Part shown: piece by piece, positions 10,397 through 21,989 of the stretch
Numbering within the stretch: the stretch's first letter is position 1
Layout of the letters: each line of letters begins with the position of its first letter
Origin: Engraulis encrasicolus
Lineage: Eukaryota; Chordata; Actinopteri; Clupeiformes; Engraulidae
Length of the DNA: 64,000 nt
Assembly (NCBI RefSeq): GCF_034702125.1
Contig: NC_085860.1
Location: forward strand, 19,467,870 to 19,531,869
Direction: 5' to 3'
Notes under the pieces: model-generated
The model's input: only the letters and a program-made list of their open reading frames with translations
The model's database searches: none
Told to the model about the DNA's origin: nothing
Made by a program: the position numbers and the translations under genes

Positions 10397-12580
10397 CTGA
10401 GGAAATAAAGGAAGAAAAACAAACTGCTGATTTTGAACCTCACAACAGATGAATTACAGAGTACAAAATCAATTTCAGACATGGTAAATAGTTTTTACAT
10501 CAGAGTAGTTTAATGAACATTTCTTCAAATGTATGTCATAATTTTACCCAACTACTTGCAACTAACAACTACTTATGCACTAACAACTACTTGTGCACCA
10601 ACATGTTCAGCTTGGTATTAAACAAGTAAATTGATAAGGCACACTCGAGAGATGTGTATTGTAATAAAGTGAAACAAATAGTCTGAGGCAACTTGAAGCA
10701 ATCGATGCTTTGGTCCCAGTCAATTTCCAATGTCTTCAATTTGGATATATACTGTATAAAATATATGACACAAGCTTGTGCAGCAACAGATGTTTCGGGC
10801 CCATTTTCAATGCCTTCAATCTGAAGAGATATGCATGCGTCATATGACACAAGACTTGTGTGCGCCTAATTTAGTATGCTTGCAGACATGTGTGCACGCC
10901 AACACACACACATATATGACCAAAAATGGCACCATGTCCCCCTCTGCGAACCCAAAAATCTTGGCGTGGCACAAAGTTGTGTAGCAGACTTTTTTCTGCC
11001 ATGGCGCAATTCTACTAGCAGCGACCAGGAAGTAGCCTAGTAGGCAGAAAAAAAAATTGAAAACTTCAGTTGCCTATATAGCCTCAAAAAGAGGAGTGCG
11101 GTATGCAGCTACTGGACTACAGAAGGAACCCTAGGCAAGGCAAAGCAAGCCAGTTTATTTCTTACATGGAAGCAATTGAATGTGCTTTACAAAGAGATTA
11201 AAACCATGCAAAACAGAAGACAAAAAAGCATAAATGCATAAAACACTAGGTGTGCTGTAAAAGATGATAAGGCAGGAATGAAACGGGAAGATAAAAGAAT
11301 GACAAAAAACAGCTAAAACCCATGAGAATATCTAAAAGAAGGCATCAGAAAACAGCTTCGTTTTGAATTCGGTTTTATACCATTGATCTGTTGGGGCACT
11401 GTTAACATCCTCAGGAAGCAGATTCCAGAGCCTTGAGGCGTAAAAACTAAAGGCCGCCTCACCACACTTCTTTTTAATACTAGGTAAGACCAATACATTG
11501 TGTTGCAAAGACCTCAAATACCTAGCTGGTGTAATACTGTAACATATCCCGAATGTAACTGGACCCCAACCTATTCACAGATTTGAAAACAATCATTTGA
11601 TAATGCAATTTCTTGAAACTATGCTCTTGTCTTCCTTACATTTTGTTCAGTGAAGCAATTATTTACTTTTACCCTCACTGTTCAGTAAAACATGTTGTGT
11701 TTGGCGATCCAATTGTAAAACTCTGCAGCCAGAACAATGCTCTCAAATAGTCTTGAAAGGTAGGCTATAACAAAAATCTGTTTTATTGTGATAAGTCATA
11801 TGTCAGATGTTCAGTAGGCCTATAGCAGGCATGTTTGGCTATCTATCTTTAGAACTAGATTGGTGAAACAGGAATTGCCCGCAGAAAGTGTGGTTTCTCT
11901 CATGAACAGGACACACTTCCCAAAATACAAGCCCAGAACTGCAAATGGAGCGCTTATGGTGCTTTTGAGCATAAATGGTCTGCCGCTTTCAGTTGTCATT
12001 AATGGTTCTCGAGCCAAATGGTGTGAAGTACGCACATTGTCTCTGAATAGGCTTTTATTGCAGCAATTTGCTATATATGATCCTCTTGTAGCCTCTACTG
12101 CAAATGTATTCCTTGGTGAACACTTGGTGAACTCTTTCACTATTTGGCATTTTTTTGTCACTGTTAAATCGAGCTGTTTGCATACAGCCAATAATCCCTT
12201 GCAGGAAATAAATAGCCAACATTTTTATTCATGCATAGTCAAAAAAGGATGTTTGCACGACTGAAACGTGTCATCTGGCGGTTTATGATTTTCAAGATGT
12301 CTTTTTGCTTCGAGCCTTACAAGATATTCATTTTTTTGGTCGGGTTGGCATAACACACACACACACACACACACACACCATTTGTGCATGAACATGCATG
12401 AACTGCAAGCTTTCTAGCATTTTCTCTGCGGAAATCTAGCTCTTTTAGTGGCTCTAACCTTTGCAGAGAAGAGACACACCAAGCAATGGTTCAAATCAGA
12501 TGTGCACACACCAACCCTTTTGTTTTCAAACTACACATCCTAATATTTAAAGAATGCTCACAGCTAGTTATGAAACTTAC
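10397..12580 (-). other. Intron 1 of zinc-finger gene 1
   Basis: A phase-1 GT-AG intron of 2184 bp: donor GGTAAGTTTC at 12580 downward, acceptor CCTCAG ending at 10397. It carries a LINE tail (11133-11645) and an (AC)n tract (about 12354-12379). The remaining sequence matches the introns of genes 2 and 4 base for base over long stretches. The open frames at 11820-12264 on both strands are conserved only because the whole intron is, and have no known domain. Confidence 0.85.
11133..11645 (-). mobile_element. CR1/L2-type LINE tail inside intron 1
   Basis: Minus-strand frames at 11313-11545 encode VLPSIKKK, AAFSFYASRLWNLLPEDV and a terminal FKTKLFSDAF, the standard C-terminal end of fish L2/CR1/Rex1-like ORF2. 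The 3' untranslated end contains TGTAAAGCACATTCAATTGC and finishes in AATAAACTGG followed by GCCTTGCC, a characteristic terminal repeat. It is 5'-truncated and frame-damaged. Equivalent copies sit in the introns of gene 2 (25645-26155), gene 3 (about 30.63-31.2 kb) and gene 4 (45917-46440), so it inserted before the genes duplicated. Confidence 0.8.
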
Positions 12581-13013
12581 CTTTTAAAGCCATGTCATCA
12601 TTGTAGTCCATTAGAGAAGACTCCGTTTCACTTTTCATGTCCATGGCTTCTTCTTTCAAGAATGATTGGTTAGTTTCATTCTCTTCCTCCTTTGTCTTGT
12701 ACAGATACTCAGGAAGGAAATCATACATGTCTTCTTCTTTAATCACCTTCAAAGATGTTGACTGTTGTGATGGAGTTGCTGGCTGAATTGTAGACATGAT
12801 CTCATGCCCACTACATTGCATGACCTTAGAATTCTCCCCTCCTTCAAATTCATGTGACAAACATGGCTCCTCTTTACACATTGGTGTCCAAGTACCACTA
12901 CCTTTCATGTCTGTAGACAAATGCTCTGGTAGAAAGTCATAAATGTCCTCTTCCTTTATGTCATTCATACTCATTGTGAATTGTAATGAATGTCTATGAA
13001 GATTCCCATTCAT
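12581..13013 (-). CDS. C2H2 zinc-finger protein, gene 1, exon 1 (acidic N-terminus)
   Basis: This first coding exon encodes 144 residues and ends in ATGGCTTTAAAAG followed by donor GTAAGT. It is strongly acidic and contains two copies of one motif: NDIKEEDIYDFLPEHL near residue 17 and KVIKEEDMYDFLPEYL near residue 90. Further on are KTKEEENET, LKEEAMDMKSE and DYNDDM. It is not a KRAB, SCAN or BTB domain that I recognise; IKEE fits the SUMO-attachment consensus (hydrophobic-K-x-E), which is only an inference. The start is uncertain. The first ATG after the upstream in-frame TAA (13080-13082) is at 13013, in a weak context; the second, at 12974, has A at -3 and G at +4 and may be preferred. A further 5' non-coding exon cannot be excluded. 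Confidence 0.85.
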
Positions 13014-13630
13014 CCAGGTGCCGGTAGTCAAAGGATCAGAGATGTAGCAAGCCAAAGTACTGTTTGCAGATTCCCCTTTTTAACCAAGTCTTCTGAAGTT
13101 CTGACCCGGTGGTAACGATTCCTATTTCTATTTTAGCCAAGTCATCTGCGGTTCTGACCTAATGGTAGGGAGCCAGGAGATTTATTCCTGGGCCACTTAG
13201 TAGAGGTGGAGCTGTAGGCCACTCCCATCGTTAGTTGACAAAAGGGTCTCACCTACCAAGGTTTTAATGGGAGACTCGTTGTGGTTTCAGGATCCAGTGG
13301 GTGATAACGACTCTAAATGTGAAAATTCCTTTGCATTGCACAAAAGGCACACGGCTATCCAGTGTGAGTGTTTTGTAACTGTCTGAAGGAATCAGAAAAT
13401 GTATCATTCACCTATATGATACCATTTTGAGGGGGTGATTTTCAGTCTGACATCAGGCACTGCGTTTTTGAAAAACACTGCTTTGTTTCAGTCACATCTG
13501 TTTTCAAGGGGCCGTGATGGGTGGATGTAAAAAAGAAAAGCCCCCTGTAATGCCACCACAGAAAGCAGATGTTGCGTCAACACCAAATCAATGGCAATTC
13601 ATCAGTCTCATCTTGCGTCTGCACATTGAA
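13014..13630 (-). promoter_or_regulatory. Conserved 5' flank/5'UTR of zinc-finger gene 1
   Basis: This segment is kept 5' of every unit (1-230, 7069-8570, 17640-18630, 32.7-33.3 kb, 47912-49000). It includes a 53-bp-period tandem duplication whose units start CCAAGTC at 13084 and 13137. Compared with the other units, about 650 bp or more present at 7720-8110 is deleted here near 13381, and the 8128-type MITE is absent. I see no convincing TATA box. The call as promoter or 5'UTR rests on position and conservation only. Confidence 0.45.
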
Positions 13631-13721
13631 TACAGATGACTTTAGTAAACAATTTGCATGATATTGGGGAGACCAGCCCAGAAACACAGAAAAGACATGC
13701 ACAATCCCTCCCATGCATACA

Positions 13722-14189
13722 CTTAGACTTAGACTTAGACTTCTTTATTGTCCATTAAACTTACATAAAATGGAGATTTTGCTTTGGTGGTGGCATAAGG
13801 ACGCACAAGGATATACAAGACAAACACACATCACAGTCAACACAATAAAGAATAAATATATATATACATATATGTGTGGATAAAAGATAGATAGATAAAA
13901 CCTGTGGAATAAAATTAAATCTCATTACTCAATTAAAATTAAGAGACTATTCAATTTTACCATATTACTTACTACTAGAGCAGCGTACCGAGCTTCCTAT
14001 GCTGTATTAAGAAGCACTGTGTTACTTTATAAAATTTTAAAATTAATAAAATACCACTGCTAAAATACTTTTGAGGATCTGCTCTCTGTTATTATAACCA
14101 GTTCTTTGTTAAGAATAGCCACAGCTGATGGTACAAATGACCGCTTGTAGCCATTCTTCCTAGCCAAACTGATATGTAGGCAATGAGGC

Positions 14190-14190
<1 letters not shown>
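13722..14190 (-). mobile_element. LINE 3' end with AAGTCT terminal repeat
   Basis: On the minus strand the frame ending near 14060 encodes LARKNGYKRSFVPSAVAILN, a motif common at the C-terminus of fish non-LTR retrotransposon ORF2 proteins. It is followed by untranslated sequence that contains GACAATAAAGAAG and ends in three copies of TAAGTC (13722-13743). The 5' part is lost into the (AC)n tract at 14190. A noisy copy lies at 33.39-33.86 kb. The fragment is dead. Confidence 0.65.
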
Positions 14191-14239
<49 letters not shown>

Positions 14240-14558
14240 TACAGAGAGGGCTAACATCTGTTGTCTCAGTGGGAGTCATTGCGGAACAGTCTGTCGGAAT
14301 CTTAAGGAGCTAAACCAAACATACACAGATGTGCAACCTGCACGTGCTCAAACACACACACACACATACACACACAAACACAAACACGACTTATGCTACA
14401 TGTAAAGTGTGCGCAATCACCACAATGTCGATGATATCTGTGTTTGTGTGTCATACAGCAGTATTTTGTGTAGGCACTTTTTGTTATTCTGTGTGTAAGG
14501 TGTGTTTTACTGTTGTGTGTGAATAAGAGTGACAAAGACACATGAGAGAGACAAAAAC

Positions 14559-14652
<94 letters not shown>

Positions 14653-14969
14653 GTGTGTGTGTTTTAAATGTGTACGTATGTGTGCGTGTGTGTTTTAAAT
14701 GTATACATTACGTATGCGTGCGAGTGTCTGCGTGCGTGCATGCATGTTATTCCACTCACAATGGTTTTTGAATTTCCTGTAAATCACAAAGAGACATCCG
14801 TCTCGGTCATGTGGTCCCAACAGACAGAAAGAGAGAGCTAGAAGCAGCTCACTGCACCCCCTACACACCCACCACAGTACTCCAATATAGGTCCATGTCC
14901 TCCCTTTGCGACCGGATAAGCACACTGACAAAGACCCTTGGCCCCCAGATAATGTTGAGGCAATGAGGC

Positions 14970-15048
<79 letters not shown>
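14190..15048. repeat. Microsatellite cluster (AC)n / (GT)n
   Basis: Tracts are (AC)n at 14190-14235, a short one at 14350-14380, (GT)n at about 14561-14661 and (AC)n at about 14972-15047. The two long AC tracts are each preceded by AATGAGGCA, so the flanks are themselves duplicated. Between them is non-coding sequence at 14236-14350 and 14700-14970. Reading frames here (Cys-Val or Thr-His runs) are repeat translations, not genes. Confidence 0.95.
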
Positions 15049-16412
15049 GGATTGCGTTTTAATATGCGACCTTGCCTCCTCCACTTGCCTCCTCCACTTG
15101 CTTCTCGTCATGATGACATCACTGACAACAGCATTATATTTCTATAATATCTTGCAAAAGCTCAATTGTAAAGTCTTTTTCTCATTTGCAATTGGGATGG
15201 TGAATGAAAAACAGTCCCTCGAAAGTTGTTGTGGCGAGGCTGACAGCTGGGAAACTTTATCGTTTTCTCCACGGAGGAGGGCCCAGGAGGCGGGACGAGG
15301 AGACAAGCACAAGTGGAGGAAGCAAGGTCACATATTGGGATGCACCCAAGGAATTTGATGTCCCCTCGAATGAAAAAGGTTTCCCACCCCAGTTCTAGAC
15401 AGACAGACTGACAGATGAAGTGATACAGTAGAGAACAGAGGAGGTTGAGATTGAAAGAGAATATGCGAAACCATGATGCCGTACTTTCTTGAGACTAATG
15501 CCTCTTTTCCATTGTCGGTTTTCTGGTAGGCCTATAGCTCGTCAAAGCACAACTTGGCCGACACTTTTTGCTTTTCGAATAGGCACGATATTACAGCTCA
15601 AACGCAAAGCAAAATGTAGCGTCCGAGTTGCGCTGTGTCGAATGTTGTTGTTGAGTAACTGCCAGCGATTGGGTGAGAGGTGTCCAATAATTTCAAACCA
15701 TAACTGAGTGCAAACTTCCTGCTTCCTACAATCGCTTCAGAGCAAACAAATGCCAGACCATGAATACGAAATGAAATGGTAGTATTATGGGATGGTCAGG
15801 ACCAGGCTAGGTAGGCTCCGCTCGCTTGTGCTTTCACGGACTTAGAGAGAACATTACTTCAGTGCTCCCTGCAGCGTGCCGCAGGAATGTAGAGCACACG
15901 GGCAAGTTTAGCAAACACTCTGCTTATTTTTTTATTGACATCACCGCTGCCAAGTACAGTGTCACGGCCCACAAACATTGGCGCGAAATAACACACAGCA
16001 AGCAATACTGCCAACCATTATCCATCGAAAGGTTTTTAATAGTGTTTTTTTTTTTTTCCCAACTCTGTTTTTATTTTATCTTTTCAAGAGAATGTATACA
16101 ATGCCAGAGGAAATGTAACATGAGAAATCCCCTCCCCCCACCCCCATCCCCACCCCATACCCACAGTAAACAGCAAAGCTGAATACAGAACTGCAAAAAT
16201 CACATACAAATAATATAAAGAGAGAAAAACAAAACAAGCACATTAATAGTGGTTTAACAGGAAAGTTATTTGTCATCTTTGCAACCTCCATCAAGGGGCA
16301 GCGTAGGTGAGTCATGATAATGTGATTATCAAACACTTGGATTTGGTTCTTGTAATGTTGTTGGCTGTTTAGACTTTTAAAGTAAAATCATCCTGGCAAC
16401 GTGATGTATCCA

Positions 16413-16415
<3 letters not shown>
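15049..16415. other. No gene; repeat-derived sequence
   Basis: The stretch 15490-15815 is related over its right part to the TAGCCT-ended MITE (shared CAGCGATTGGGTGAGAG and GGGATGGTCAGGACCAGGCTA). From 16040 to 16240, a poly-T run and a C-rich stretch resemble the reverse complement of a retroelement 3' end, but I cannot name it. No exon with known domains is seen. A noisy version of the whole block is at 34.56-36.3 kb. Confidence 0.5.

Positions 16416-16473
<58 letters not shown>
16416..16473. repeat. (CT)n microsatellite
   Basis: Pure CT dinucleotide run of about 58 bp. The degraded counterpart in the noisy copy is near 36310-36390. Confidence 0.95.
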
Positions 16474-16476
<3 letters not shown>

Positions 16477-16605
16477 CACACAGGCGTGCGCGCACTCAGC
16501 TCCGATAAAACAAGCAACCATATCGCTTCCGTCTTTTCAGTGCCTTGTCCAGCGAAAGATGCAGCATTAAGCCGGAAAATAATGTATTGAAATGCATGAA
16601 ATTCC

Positions 16606-17006
16606 TAGCCTCGCGAACCATCCTATGTACTTCCGCCAAAGGATTGGCTACACTAACGGTAGTCTTGCCTTGCTCTTCTGTGGAGTGCCAGATCGGTGGG
16701 ATTTTCATCGCAACGCCCCCCATCGAATCTAATCAGAAAACAGCCAGTAAGCAAATAAGCGGCCCACGAGGGGGAGAAAGGGGGAGGACACTCGTGACGA
16801 TGACGAAAACGTCTGCGCCAATGGCTCTGGTCTGCACTATGTTGTTGTCGAGTAACTGTCGGCGATTGGGTGAGAGCTGTCCAATCATTTCAAATCATAA
16901 TTTAGTGCAAACTTCCCGCTTCCTGCAATCGCGTCAGATCACACAACTTCCAGACCATGAATACGAAATGAAATGGTAGTATTATGGGATGGTCAGGACC
17001 AGGCTA
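16606..17006. mobile_element. TAGCCT-ended MITE, array copy 2
   Basis: The same 401-bp element as at 5216-5616, with the same flanks (TGAAATTCC on the left, TGAAATTGC on the right). The match continues on the right to about 17092. Because the flanks are shared, this is a duplicate of the locus and not a new insertion. It marks the left limit of unit 2. Confidence 0.65.
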
Positions 17007-17092
17007 TGAAATTGCATCTAAGAAACGCAATTTTTCTTGGGGGATTGAATGTTTAAATTACTGTTGTCCATTTTAAAACGTTGTCCTTATTG

Positions 17093-17520
17093 TAACGGTG
17101 CAGCCGACTGTAGGCTATTTTTAAGTTTTAAAGGTTGAGTTGGGCGGTAGCAGTAAGACTGCCGTTGGTTTAGCCTTCGTTACTTTTCCAAATATGAATA
17201 AAAACCACTGGCCAACACATTAGAAATAATTTAGTGCACTTTTTCAAACCCTTGTTTGCAGACGTGCGCGCTCTGTCTCAATTTGGAACAGCGTACATCA
17301 GTGTCTGGCTTTAGCGATTCAGAAATGGTGATCTTCTCGGCGCGCACACTTCATGGTTCCTGCTCGGTTGGTCACTCGGCTCCTGGTTGTTGCGATCCTG
17401 ACAGTCTCAAACCTAATTTATAGGCTGCGCGGACAGATGGGAAATGTAGTGAACACGGAGTAATACTGCGCTCTCACTCCTGAGGAGGCAGAGGTAGTGC
17501 GTTACAATATAGTATATAGA
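17093..17520. other. No gene; unit 2-specific insert
   Basis: Non-coding sequence that replaces the hairpin, Harbinger element and dispersed repeat found at 5700-6945 in unit 1. It begins TGTAACGGTGCAGCCG and ends GAGGCAGAGGTAGTGCGTTACAATA, so TGTAACG and its inverted form CGTTACA bound it. This may be a transposon or a solo LTR (TG...CA) of about 410 bp. A copy is at about 37.04-37.47 kb. Confidence 0.4.
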
Positions 17521-18644
17521 GGTTTTTTTATTCATTCACGAGAGGTGACGGATCAGCCAAAATAAGTCCCGGAACACAAGGGGGTCAAAATTACGACGTG
17601 GGGGATCCTGTTCCGGCATATTCCGGCACAAATTAAGCACTGTCTGGGCCTCCCCTCATTAGTTGATAATAGGTCTCACCTATCGAGGGTTAAACGGGAG
17701 AGCTGTTGTGGTTTCAGGATCCAGAGGGTGATAACGGCTCTAAATGTGAAAAGTCCTTCTAATTCCACAAAAGGTACACTGCTATCTGATGTGAGTGTTT
17801 TGTAACTGTTACTGTCGTGGCGGTATGTAGTGTATCCATGCTATTTTTTTTGGAAAAGATACATGTCTGTAGTTACCATTTTGTATGATTTTTTGTATTA
17901 TTCACAGCTATGATAGTGTTATCAGCTGTTAAATTGACACACCCCCATTAAATAATATTGTTTTACTGGCCTTTGTGAAAGACATACAGGGATATTTGTT
18001 ATGTTTGGTGTCCTTGTGAAGGCGGGGGGGGACTCTGAGCTTTCGTTCACATTTTGGTTAAGTACCCACCCCTGCAGCTCCTCAAATATTTGCTCAGACA
18101 CGTTTCTTTTCCATTTCCGTCTTAATCATCTCGCCTATTAATGCTCTGGCATCAGGGAACATCAGAGAAACACATCTAAGGAATCAGAAAATGGGTCATT
18201 TCACATGAAATCAGACACTTTGGGACCCAACCGACACAGATTTCAGCCACACTTGGTGTGCCTTTTTATTAGCAAGTTAGCACCCCAGAACTGCATTTGT
18301 GTGAATCTGACACAAATATTAAGGGAGAAAAAAAAGGTTGACATATGAGGGTAGGACACTATACATTCATCTGAATAAAATCTGTGTCGGTCGGGTCCCA
18401 AAGTGTCTGATTTCACGTGAAATGACCCAAAGGTATCATTCATCGACTGTATATTATCCCATTTTGAGGGGGTAATTTTCAGTCTTACATCAGGCACAGT
18501 GTTTTTGGAAAACACTGCTTTGTTTGTCACATATTTTCCCAAGGGGCCTTGATGTGTGGATATAAAGACGAAAAGCCCCCCTGTAATGCCACCACAGAAA
18601 GCGGATGTTGTGTCATCATCAAATCAATGGGGATATATGGGGAT
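17521..18644 (-). repeat. Unit 2 upstream-type segment
   Basis: Collinear with 6946-8578 but without the hAT MITE of 7135-7587; the single GTCTCACC near 17670 is its empty site. It contains the second copy of the GGGTCATTTC MITE at 18193-18428. No coding sequence. The open frame at 18243-18542 simply reads through that MITE. Confidence 0.7.
18193..18428. mobile_element. GGGTCATTTC MITE, unit 2 copy
   Basis: Same element and insertion point as 8128-8362, about 236 bp, with a few substitutions in the arms (left arm CACATGAAATC here). The 4-bp flanks are AAAT and AAAG, so the target duplication has picked up one change. Confidence 0.75.
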
Positions 18645-18783
18645 CCAGGTTATCAAAAATATCCAAGGCACTCTTCTTCTTGGTTGAAAAGATTTCAATA
18701 AACTTAGCTAGTTCATAATGGAACTGTTAAAACTTGCCATCATGTTTCGACCAACAATGTCCTTCATCAGAGCTTTTAGATAG
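18645..18783. mobile_element. SINE-like insertion, unit 2 copy
   Basis: Copy of the 139-bp insert at 8579-8717, with the ATATATGGGGAT duplication on both sides. It differs by a few substitutions (for example CATGTTTCGACC here), consistent with age since the unit duplication. Confidence 0.6.
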
Positions 18784-19059
18784 ATATATGGGGATATTTT
18801 ACTTTGTTATGTTTGGTGTCATTGTGAATGGGGAGACTGAGCTTTCATTCAATTCCTTTTGTGAACATTTCGGTTAATTTTAGCCATCCCTGCAGCTAAC
18901 TTTAACATTCACTCAACATCTACTGTGCTTGCGGCCCCTTTTCCTGTGGCCTGTGGCTCCTGTGGTTTCGTGTTATCCTCAGCCATCTCAACACTCCCTA
19001 GCATTAACAGCTTCAAATGATCAAATGATCAATTGTTGTTCTCCTAAACTCACCCTTAA

Positions 19060-19443
19060 AGGGACAGTTCAGTCAATTTCAACATGCAGTTGTAATGCTC
19101 GCACTACCCTGGACTAGATTTTTTTTTCTTTTTCTTCAGCCGTTTACGAGATCCCGGTCATTGTAATGGGGGCAGCTCTTTGTTTACATTTAAAAAAAAA
19201 ACTGTTTTATTTATTCCCAAAAACATCCATCAGCAGACAACTAGCAAACAGCAGTACCTTTTGGGAAATATTTGGAGTTGGCCTATGTTTCATTTTTAAA
19301 AAATGTAAACAAACGCTGCCCCCATTAGAATTGCTCATATCTCGGAAAGGGCTGAGCCGAAAAATGTGGCATCACCGGGTACTGGCAAGTCAAGGGTAGC
19401 GTGAGCAATACAACAGCATATTGAAATTGACTGAACTGGTCCT
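19060..19443. mobile_element. TTAA-flanked MITE (piggyBac/Kolobok type)
   Basis: A 384-bp element is flanked by TTAA at 19056-19059 and 19444-19447. Unit 1 has a single TTAA at the same place (about 8990), an exact empty site. The terminal inverted repeats run about 30 bp with a few mismatches: AGGGACAGTTCAGTCAATTT at the left, with its inverted counterpart ending GGTCCT at the right. A second inner inverted pair (TTGTTTACATTT and AAATGTAAACAAA) lets the whole element fold back. No transposase. Confidence 0.85.
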
Positions 19444-19622
19444 TTAATGTGTGTTGTAACATTAGAGGACATGCTATGGATCTCTGTATTTGTAAAGGTA
19501 TACCGTAATTTCCTAACGCATTCCATACATTAAGGGAATTCTCTATAAAACATACCATGGGCCATTAGTAAAAAGCTGAATTGAGAAAGGAGTCAAAAAG
19601 ACAAAGGAAGTGATACATTTCT

Positions 19623-20058
19623 TTTTTTTTTTAAAATTGTATTCATATATTTATCCAAAGCAAACAAACAGATGAAAACGTACCAATCAAGTCTATAGCC
19701 TATTCAGTTTAGTGAACTGAAAGAAGCATTTCTCAGACAAATGGCAAAATGACTTTCAATCTCCACACAGAAATGCCATTTCTTTAGACAAAACTCTTTT
19801 CAGTGTATTTCAGTTCTTGTCTTAGACAGGATGTGTCGTGACAATCTATTTTGGTTTCATACACTTCCTCAAGTGATCTGTGTATGCCCAACCGCATGCA
19901 AGCTCCTCAGTTGATGACACATCCTTAAAAAAAAAAAAAACTTCAGCCAGAAAGCCAGACTTCCTTTTCTCTGACCTGCACAGCCATAGGCATACAGTGT
20001 CCCAAAAATTTACACACCCTTAAATCATTGTAATGTATGCCCTTGTAAATTGTAAATT
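19623..20058 (-). mobile_element. Retroposed insert with 17-bp target duplication
   Basis: A 436-bp insert is flanked by the perfect direct repeat GGAAGTGATACATTTCT at 19606-19622 and 20059-20075. Unit 1 has one copy of this repeat near 9157. The insert begins on the plus strand with a poly-T run, meaning a poly-A-tailed transcript inserted in minus orientation. The body has no recognised tRNA promoter and no long frame, so it may be a retrocopy of an mRNA 3' end or an unnamed SINE. A copy is at about 39.81-40.29 kb. Confidence 0.75.
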
Positions 20059-21989
20059 GGAAGTGATACATTTCTGAAGGACTTAAAAGTTGTAATATAG
20101 CAATCGAATTGTACAATTCATGAAAATAAAACTTAGAACAATATAAGGGTAGATGACGGATAGGCAGCAAAAAACATTTTTTTCACAAAACATTGTTTAT
20201 GAGGGGAAAAAAGTATATGTCTATGTAGTGCAGCAATTAATCTTTCAAAAAATCCAAGTGGTCACAATGTTGGTCTATTCATTGATTATTTATTTACGTT
20301 GATAAAGCAATTTGCTGAAAATATGTCCTTTAGTGTGACGTTAAGAAATAAATATATTAAGTAATGTAGAAATGGCTTGATGGAGTTTTATGAACATTGT
20401 TACACTCTTCATATTTATTGCAATTTTTTAAAGTCTTAATTTAATGAGAAATTACCAATTAAGTATTTTTTTCCCCCCATTAGATGTGAGATTATTAGAA
20501 ACCTTCGAGGCAAAACAGGGATATCTTTCTTTTAAATGTTCAAAATTGTCCGAATTTAAACTTTTCAGGGACGATAATTTGTTCTTCCCTAATGCAATAT
20601 TCAGTGTTTATCAAACATATTGTTTAGCTCAAACAAATATTTGAGCGTTTAAAACATGTCACACCGTAGGACATTCATGTCACACTAAAGGACAGAAATG
20701 CAAAACTGAGCCAGAAACAAATATATCCACATGATTATGTTGTCTTTTGATCATAATATGGACCTACACTTTACACTTATAAGTCTTTGAATCGTCGATT
20801 ATCAGCCTATCGTACCTCTTAATGACAGCCATGCGGTCATTGAATGTAACCTGCAGAGCTCATAAGACTCATATTCATACCTTGGCATGACCATCACACT
20901 TTTGTAGGTATGCTATGACTGTCACACCATTGAACCTGTAGTGTGTAGTGGCCAGTGCCTGTTTGGTATCTCAAGCTTGACAGCACATTTATGCTGTATA
21001 TTGAGCTCTCCACAGCATACTTTATTCATCTATACTCCTCTATATACTCTCTCGCTGATCTTTCCTTCAATGTTACTGTTATATGTTATGGTTTCAAAGC
21101 ACCATTAATGACATTTTATATCATTTGACAGTATTTAAAATCAACAACAAATATTCATCAACAATGCATCAAAGTAAAAGGCCAATAAAGGAATAAGTAA
21201 GTGGAATACACAATATGTATCTAGTCAAACAACAAAACAAAAAAAAATATGTACTACCAGTTGTTGTAAAAGCTATTTCTCAAATATCTAGTCCATTGGT
21301 GTGACCTGTTTGTCCTTTGGCGTGATACTCCAAAGTGTCACACCATAGGACTTTTACCATCACACCATAGGACTTTTACCATCACACCATAGGACTTTTG
21401 AGCTTTTGAGTTAATTTAAAGCCATGTCGTTGTCAACTGAAATACAATTTCACCTTTAGTAAGATGCATTTTCATACATCTACATAAGAAAAAAATATGA
21501 AAAATATACACTATTGTCAAAATGTATTTTATGGCTGTCACACCAAAGGACTACAAAACTAATACATCTTGTGGTAGCAAAACATAATTGATTGACTGAA
21601 GAACTCTGAGAGAAAAATCTAAAATCCACCATTGCCATTGGCTTCTTAAGGGTCTAAAGTCACAATTTATGTACCGCTGGAGCTTCAGCAATAGATAATT
21701 ATCCACAGAATTAACCAAAAAATGATGTCACACCACAGGACATTATTTTCTGCGACAAAGTTTCATAAGTCCATACGGTCTCAGAAAAACAGGAAAAAAA
21801 CTAGAAATGCATTCTCACAGAAAATGCTGGAAGCGGGCTTGCCTTTTGGGGCAGAGATGAAACAAAGTACTATTGAGAAAACAAAGCTGAAATAAATCTT
21901 GGAAAAACTCCATCCACCCAGTCAGAAGTTATGGGCCAAACAATTCAGCCATCTTGGATTCAGCCATCTTGAAAGTGTTGCAGCTCTGC

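Noticed and set aside
9441..10400. Plus-strand open frame of 319 codons (similar ones at 24113-24904 and 44397-45187)
   Set aside because: It is the exact antisense of the zinc-finger exon in register. The repeated finger codons (Cys, Gly, Lys, Phe, His, Thr) rarely give stop codons on the opposite strand. It has no motif of its own.
11820..12264. Overlapping plus and minus frames in the gene 1 intron
   Set aside because: Conserved in the other units only because the entire intron is. No domain, and the gene 4 version is interrupted.
12974..13055. Longer open frame starting at 13055 (and at 47953 in gene 4)
   Set aside because: The first codon there is TTG, not ATG. An in-frame TAA lies just upstream, so translation should start at 13013 or 12974.
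14529..15111. Cys-Val and Thr-His open frames, here and at all AC/GT tracts to 63 kb
   Set aside because: Direct translations of dinucleotide repeats.
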